This document shows, in pieces, positions 59,751 to 64,000 of a stretch of 64,000 nt of DNA. A program made the translations under genes and the position numbers. Where the stretch lies: NCBI GenBank assembly GCA_002348385.1, contig DEBD01000001.1:58763-122762 (forward strand), read 5' to 3'. A model generated the notes under the pieces. That model ran no database searches, was not told the origin of the DNA, and saw nothing but the letters and a program-made list of their open reading frames with translations. Each line of letters starts with the position of its first letter. Position 1 is the first letter of the stretch. This DNA comes from Gammaproteobacteria bacterium UBA2965. GTDB taxonomy: Bacteria > Pseudomonadota > Gammaproteobacteria > Pseudomonadales > Azotimanducaceae.

Positions 59751-60521
59751 TCAGTTCAGCAGGTAAGCGCCGTCCACCGAGAGCGTCGACCCGGTAACGA
59801 AGCTGGCAGCGTCCGAGCACAACCACATGGCCGCATTGGTGACCTCGTCCATGGTGCCCAGCCGGCCGATGGGTTGGTGGGCGAGCATCTGTGCCTCCAG
59901 ATCAGGGGTCTGGGTAATACCCCATTCCATCATTTCCGTTTTGACGACGCCCGGCGCGATGGCGTTCACGCGGATGTTGTCTTCCGCATAGTCGAGCGCC
60001 GCGGTTTTGGTGAGTCCAACGATGGCGTGTTTGGAGGCCACATAAGCGGCACCGCCAGGCGTGGGACCCAGGCCGGCGACGGAGGACATGTTAACGATGG
60101 CGCCGCCACCGTCTTTCAGCATGGCCGCGATCTCGTGCTTCATGCAATAGAACATGCCGGTGAGATTGATGTCGATGGTCTGCTGCCACTCCGCGTCGTC
60201 GTAGTCCGCGAATTTGGAGAACGCGTCTCCCGGAACGCCAGCCACGTTGTAGGCCATGTTGAGTTCGCCGAACTCGGCGGTGGCGGTTTCTATAAGCCGG
60301 GCGACGTCGGCGCTACGGGTCACGTCGCAGACGACAAATCGGGCGGTACCCCCGCTGCTGGCGATCATGTCCGCCACCTCGGCGCCCTCGCTCTCACGAC
60401 GACCCCCGAAGACCACACGCGCCCCCGCGTCGGCAAATCGCAACGCGGCATTTTTCCCCAACCCCGACGTGGCACCGGGAATGACGATCACTTCCCCATC
60501 GAATTTCACTGCAACTCCCAT
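59751..60521 (-). CDS. SDR family oxidoreductase
   Basis: 256-residue classical SDR of the glucose-1-dehydrogenase/FabG-like type. The cofactor loop is PGATSGLG (Pro in place of the usual Thr), followed by NVAGVPGDAF, SSVAGLGPTPGGAAYVASKH (Ser and Tyr-x-x-x-Lys) and PGVVKTEMM. The C-terminus DAASFVTGSTLSVDGAYL is typical. It starts at ATG 60521. Substrate unknown. Confidence 0.88.
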   Translation of the reverse strand: MGVAVKFDGEVIVIPGATSGLGKNAALRFADAGARVVFGGRRESEGAEVADMIASSGGTARFVVCDVTRSADVARLIETATAEFGELNMAYNVAGVPGDAFSKFADYDDAEWQQTIDINLTGMFYCMKHEIAAMLKDGGGAIVNMSSVAGLGPTPGGAAYVASKHAIVGLTKTAALDYAEDNIRVNAIAPGVVKTEMMEWGITQTPDLEAQMLAHQPIGRLGTMDEVTNAAMWLCSDAASFVTGSTLSVDGAYLLN

Positions 60522-60684
60522 TCAAGCTATCGCCGGATCACTTTACGAGCGATGCCGAGCAAGCGCCAGGCAGCCGCTGCTCGGCCAGCAATCTGGTAGG
60601 GGTTGGCGCTCGTCACCACCCCTGGCCGAAAACAGGACCCCGTGACACACTGGCGTTGACACAGCAGGCGAGGAGCCAACCCGC

Positions 60685-61023
60685 ATGTACGAAATTCGAG
60701 ACTACCACTACCGCCCGGACATCATCGATCGATACAAGAAATGGGCCGAAGATGCCGTGATTGTGCTACGCGACAAGCTGGACGTAGTGGGTTTCTGGAT
60801 CGATGAAGGCCAGATCGAGCCCGAAATCAGCGGCACGGACACCATCGACTCGCCCATCGGCAGCGCCAACGTCACCTGGATCATTCGTTGGGACGACAAG
60901 GCGACCCGAGACGCCACCATGGGGACCGCTTTCACGGGCGAGGCCTGGGAGGCGGTGATGGCCAAGCACCCCGACCCCGACGGCTACCGGCAAGTATCGT
61001 CTCGGTTCATGGAAGAGATGTAG
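60685..61023 (+). CDS. NIPSNAP family protein
   Basis: 112-residue dimeric alpha-beta barrel protein. MYEIRDYHYRPDIIDRYKKW and VTWIIRWDDKATRDATMG are characteristic of NIPSNAP proteins. These often accompany oxygenase and acyl-CoA catabolic genes; their biochemical role is not settled. It is followed after 5 bp by an enoyl-CoA hydratase gene, in one operon. Confidence 0.85.
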   Translation: MYEIRDYHYRPDIIDRYKKWAEDAVIVLRDKLDVVGFWIDEGQIEPEISGTDTIDSPIGSANVTWIIRWDDKATRDATMGTAFTGEAWEAVMAKHPDPDGYRQVSSRFMEEM

Positions 61024-61028
61024 CGAGC

Positions 61029-61838
61029 GTGAGCGCGGCCGAACCCCTGCTCTACGCGGTCAAGGATGGCATAGCCACCCTCACGCTGAACCGTCCGGAA
61101 TCATTGAACGCCATGAACGACGAGCTCATGGGCGGCATCAGCGCCGCGCTGGAGCAGGTGCGACACGACCAGAGCATACGCGTGGTGGTGGTCACCGGCG
61201 CGGGGCGCGGCTTTTGCGCCGGCGCCGACCTGGCCGCCGCAGCCGACGCGCCACCGATCGGCAACACAGACGCCCAGGCGCTGCCGGACGATGCCGGCGA
61301 TGTGTTCAACGGCGCCATGCGCGACCTAATGGACTGCCCGGTGCCGACCATCGCCCGGGTCAATGGCGCGGCGGCGGGTGGTGGACTGGGCCTGGCATTG
61401 GCATGCGACATCACCATCGCTGCCGAATCCGCCTTTTTCGTCGCCACCTTCGGCCCCAACCTGGGGATCGTCCCCGACCTCGGCTCCACCTGGAGTATTC
61501 CGTTGCGCATCGGCCGGGCTAGAGCGCTGGGCATGACCTTACTCGGCGACCGCATCAGCGCCACCCAGGCCGAGCAGTGGGGCCTGGTCTGGCGCGCGGT
61601 GCCCAACGCCGAGCTGGATGCCGAAGTAAGCCGCATAGCCGAGACCCTCAAGCGCTCCTCACCGAGCGCCGCCACTCGGATTCGCCAGGCCATCGACGCC
61701 GCCACCCAAAACACCTTCAGCGAGCAGCTCGACCTGGAGATGGTCCACCAGGGCGTGCTGATTCCCCGCAACATGCAGGAAGGCGCCCGCGCGTTCATGG
61801 AGAAGCGACCGCCAGAGTTCGACGGCAAACGCGACTGA
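61029..61838 (+). CDS. Enoyl-CoA hydratase/isomerase family protein
   Basis: 269-residue crotonase-fold protein. Oxyanion hole elements: GAGRGFCAGADLAAA and NGAAAGGGLGLALACDITIA. The catalytic region FGPNLGIVPDLGSTWSIPLR has Asp-Leu-Gly where PaaG-type isomerases have Asp-Gly-Gly. The start is GTG 61029, directly after the NIPSNAP stop. It probably acts on an unsaturated or alicyclic acyl-CoA. Confidence 0.87.
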   Translation: MSAAEPLLYAVKDGIATLTLNRPESLNAMNDELMGGISAALEQVRHDQSIRVVVVTGAGRGFCAGADLAAAADAPPIGNTDAQALPDDAGDVFNGAMRDLMDCPVPTIARVNGAAAGGGLGLALACDITIAAESAFFVATFGPNLGIVPDLGSTWSIPLRIGRARALGMTLLGDRISATQAEQWGLVWRAVPNAELDAEVSRIAETLKRSSPSAATRIRQAIDAATQNTFSEQLDLEMVHQGVLIPRNMQEGARAFMEKRPPEFDGKRD

Positions 61839-62046
61839 GCCACATCTCATTGGGGACGTCGTCACCCGCGCGTTGCGAACAGGTGCTCGCGTAGCTGCGG
61901 TGAGCCAATTAATCGCGGAGCGAGCAAGTTTGGGAACCGGGGTTAGCCCCTGAGCGGTCCGCACCAGTCCCGGCAACTTGGTGTAGGGGCGAGCGGTGCG
62001 TGCACGAAGCGTGGCGTTCGTTTCGCGAACAGCCGAACCTGTCAGA
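61839..62046. other. Convergent intergenic region, 208 bp
   Basis: It contains a short hairpin GTTCG/CGAAC near 62020 and the loosely spaced pair GCTCGC/GCGAGC near 61890. No T-run hairpin and no plausible gene. Confidence 0.3.
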
Positions 62047-62460
62047 CTAGGCGTCTTCCGGGATGTCTCCGAGCCGCTCGTGGATCGCGTCCAGGAACAG
62101 ATCTCTAAGCGATATCATGCCGATGGTCTTGCCCGCTTCCACCACCGGCAGGTGGCGGACGCGATGCTTCTTGGTGAGTGCGATGCAATGCACGATGGTG
62201 TCATCGCGGCTGACGGTGATGACGTCGCGGGTCATTACCTCGGAAACCTTGGTCTGCTTGCTAGCGTGGGCGTCGAGAATCACCTTACGCATGTAGTCCC
62301 GTTCCGACAGGATGCCCACCAGGTAATCCTCAATCTGCACCAGCACGGCGCCCACGTCTTTCTCGTTCATCAGCTTGAGCGCGTCGAAAACCGACTCAAG
62401 CGGCCCGATCCATACCAGTTCTTCTGATTTTTCTTCTAAAATATCAGAGACATAGCGCAT
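62047..62460 (-). CDS. Two-CBS-domain protein
   Basis: 137-residue protein made of a tandem pair of CBS motifs. The first half contains VFDALKLMNEKDVGAVLVQI and GILSERDYMRKVI. The second half contains VSEVMTRDVITVSRDDTIVH and RHLPVVEAGKTIGMISLRDL. Such stand-alone pairs bind adenine nucleotides and act as energy or ligand sensors. The target is unknown. Confidence 0.92.
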   Translation of the reverse strand: MRYVSDILEEKSEELVWIGPLESVFDALKLMNEKDVGAVLVQIEDYLVGILSERDYMRKVILDAHASKQTKVSEVMTRDVITVSRDDTIVHCIALTKKHRVRHLPVVEAGKTIGMISLRDLFLDAIHERLGDIPEDA

Positions 62461-62696
62461 TTTTTACCCCACTTGCCCGGCCCTGGCCGGCGCGAATTTT
62501 CAGCACTTAAATTCCCCAGGCGCACCGCGGCGGGTGTCTGAGGGACGCCAGCCACATCGCTGCGGTAGCGAAATACGGATCCGGCCCGATCAGAATGAGT
62601 GCCTCCGGAGCCGGAAACGATGTAGAGATCCCTCAGGTCCAATCGGACCTTGTCATAGGCGTGGAAAAGAGGCAAGACTACGGGCCGGGAGGATTC

Positions 62697-63767
62697 ATGC
62701 TCATACACCACCAGCCCCTTACACGCTTTATCGGCGAGCTTTTCGTGCGCTTCGACGCCGCTCCGGAAGACGCGGCTCTTGTGGCCAGTCACCTGGTAGC
62801 CGCCAACCTGAAGGGCCACGACTCGCATGGCGTGGGGATGGTGCCGGCCTACGTGGGAAACATCCGTCGCGGCAAGCTCAACGTTGCCGCGCAGGCCAAG
62901 GTAGTCCACGACAAAGGCGCGGTGCTGCTGGCGGATGGGCAGATGGGATTCGGCCAGGTGGTGGGGCGCCAGGCAGTGGATTTCGCACTCGAACGCGTGG
63001 CCAGCACCGGCATCGTGTGCACCGGCGTACGCAACTGCCACCATCTGGGGCGCATCGGCAGCTATGGCGAACGCTGCGGCGAAGCCGGATACGTCTCCAT
63101 TCATTTCGTAAACGTGGTGGGCCACGACCCGTTAGTTTCGCCCTTCGGCGGTCGCGAGCCGCGCATCAGCACCAACCCGTTCTGCTGCGTGGTACCCCAA
63201 GAAGATGGACCGCCCATCGTGTTAGACATGGCCACCAGCGCTATCGCACAGGGCAAGGTGCGTGTGGCATACAACCAGGGCGTACCGGTGGGGGAAGGCG
63301 CGCTCATCGACCACGAAGGGGCACCCACCACCGACCCCGCCGTCATGTTCGAAGAGCCCAAGGGTGCCCTGGGTCCGTTCGGCAAGCACAAAGGCTACGG
63401 CCTGGGGTTGATGTGTGAGCTCTTGGGCGGCGGGCTCGCCGGGGAGTGGACGGCGGCACAGGCATCCCACGAGGAGCAGGGCTTCTCAATCATCAACCAC
63501 ATGCTGATGCTGGTACTGGACCCAGACCTGTTCGGCGGCGCGGACGGTTTTCGCCGGGAAGTGGCCGACATGGTGGACTATCTGCAGTCCACCAACCCCG
63601 CCGTGGGTACCGAGCGCGTCATGGTACCGGGCGAGCCGGAAATCGCCGCCATGGAAACCCGACGAGCCGAGGGTATACCCATCGACGACAACACTTGGGC
63701 TGCCATTCTCAAGTCCGCGGAAGTGGCGGGAATGACGGATTCCGAAGTGGACGATCTGATCAGCTAG
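62697..63767 (+). CDS. Malate/L-lactate/ureidoglycolate dehydrogenase family oxidoreductase (Ldh2 type)
   Basis: 356-residue NAD(P)-dependent dehydrogenase of the non-classical Ldh2/MDG fold. GHDSHGVGMVPAYVGNIRRG (catalytic His), NCHHLGRIGSYGERC, STNPFCCVVP and FGKHKGYGLGLMCELLGGGL are family markers. ATG 62697 follows GGGAGGA. The family reduces 2-oxo acids or oxidises ureidoglycolate and sulfolactate; the substrate is open here. The 3' end overlaps a convergent SDR gene by 8 bp. Confidence 0.88.
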   Translation: MLIHHQPLTRFIGELFVRFDAAPEDAALVASHLVAANLKGHDSHGVGMVPAYVGNIRRGKLNVAAQAKVVHDKGAVLLADGQMGFGQVVGRQAVDFALERVASTGIVCTGVRNCHHLGRIGSYGERCGEAGYVSIHFVNVVGHDPLVSPFGGREPRISTNPFCCVVPQEDGPPIVLDMATSAIAQGKVRVAYNQGVPVGEGALIDHEGAPTTDPAVMFEEPKGALGPFGKHKGYGLGLMCELLGGGLAGEWTAAQASHEEQGFSIINHMLMLVLDPDLFGGADGFRREVADMVDYLQSTNPAVGTERVMVPGEPEIAAMETRRAEGIPIDDNTWAAILKSAEVAGMTDSEVDDLIS

Positions 63768-64000
63768 CTTCCCGATCGGGATCCACGAATCCGTATTCGG
63801 CCGCCAGCTCTTTCACGCTGTAAACGCCGCCCGACTTCTCCAAAACGTTCGCGTCCGCCGCCAGCGCCGCCACACAGCGCCCGCTGAATCGTGGTGATTC
63901 GGCGCGCTCCGGGTCGAGCTGCATGTTGCCCTGGGCCACCGCATCCAGCACGAATTCGGTTTTCACCGCCGAGGGCCGCAGGGAAACCGCCGCCACCCCG
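63760..64000 (-). CDS. SDR family oxidoreductase, DHRS1-like (partial, N-terminus outside window)
   Basis: C-terminal 80 residues of a short-chain dehydrogenase; the frame is open to the right edge. VSLRPSAVKTEFVLD corresponds to the region after the YxxxK motif. RAESPRFSGRCVAALAADAN, VLEKSGGVYSVKELAAEYGF is the tail typical of DHRS1-like SDRs. The catalytic part lies outside the window. Confidence 0.75.
   Translation of the reverse strand, partial: GVAAVSLRPSAVKTEFVLDAVAQGNMQLDPERAESPRFSGRCVAALAADANVLEKSGGVYSVKELAAEYGFVDPDREAS

Noticed and set aside
1..64000. CRISPR arrays, integrases, transposases, phage genes
   Set aside because: No regularly spaced direct repeats and no recombinase or transposase motifs were seen in any frame.

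Overview
The window is GC-rich chromosomal DNA, densely coded on both strands, from a heterotrophic proteobacterium. It is most likely a marine or aquatic gammaproteobacterium; that is inferred from gene content (DgkA, CysZ-type protein, SRAP/YedK, DUF6491, many acyl-CoA and short-chain dehydrogenase genes, a Pseudomonas-style urt-ure operon) and not from any rRNA. I see no rRNA, tRNA, CRISPR array, insertion sequence or phage gene.

Layout. (1) 1-3.8 kb: a TetR regulator divergent from a LolA-like lipoprotein-sorting gene and two FtsX-type permeases, the second cut by the left edge. (2) 3.9-13 kb: a catabolic island with a CaiB-type CoA transferase, a flavin monooxygenase/acyl-CoA dehydrogenase-fold protein, two Rieske oxygenase alpha subunits, a sphingosine-phosphate-lyase-like PLP enzyme, an SDR and an amidohydrolase. 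(3) 13-25.6 kb: SRAP protein, S9 oligopeptidase, acetyl-CoA hydrolase family protein, TesB thioesterase, deacetylase, enoyl-CoA hydratase, GNAT, CDF metal exporter, DgkA, a phosphotransferase and an acyl-CoA synthetase. (4) 25.6-27.2 kb: a MerR-family gene of the CarH/LitR type without a visible cobalamin-binding motif. It is flanked on both sides by short non-coding stretches that fold like small RNAs with the same plan. (5) 27-41 kb: phosphotransferase, CysZ-like protein, two Nudix hydrolases and a dimeric dUTPase, paired acyl-CoA dehydrogenases, Lon, GST, a nuclease-like unknown and a biotin-carboxylase-type carboxyltransferase. (6) 41-53 kb: one long operon for a porin, the urea ABC transporter UrtABCDE and urease UreDABCEFG, preceded by a textbook sigma-54 promoter. 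(7) 53-64 kb: M20 amidohydrolase, DUF6491 protein, a gene-poor stretch, a serine hydrolase, ACR3 arsenite exporter, a 3Fe-4S-type ferredoxin, cysteine synthase, SDR, NIPSNAP, enoyl-CoA hydratase, CBS protein, Ldh-family dehydrogenase, and an SDR cut by the right edge.

How it works together: regions 2, 3 and 5 read as acyl-CoA-based catabolism of ring-containing or branched substrates. Region 6 is nitrogen scavenging from urea under sigma-54 control, with a hairpin between urtA and urtB that should favour binding-protein expression. The most novel element is region 4: two candidate regulatory RNAs (about 25773-25887 and 26983-27095), both a three-way junction with a single-stranded TCCTCCC (anti-Shine-Dalgarno) loop and a terminal T-run. 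One sits behind a promoter full of TGTACA boxes, the motif expected for LitR-type regulators.
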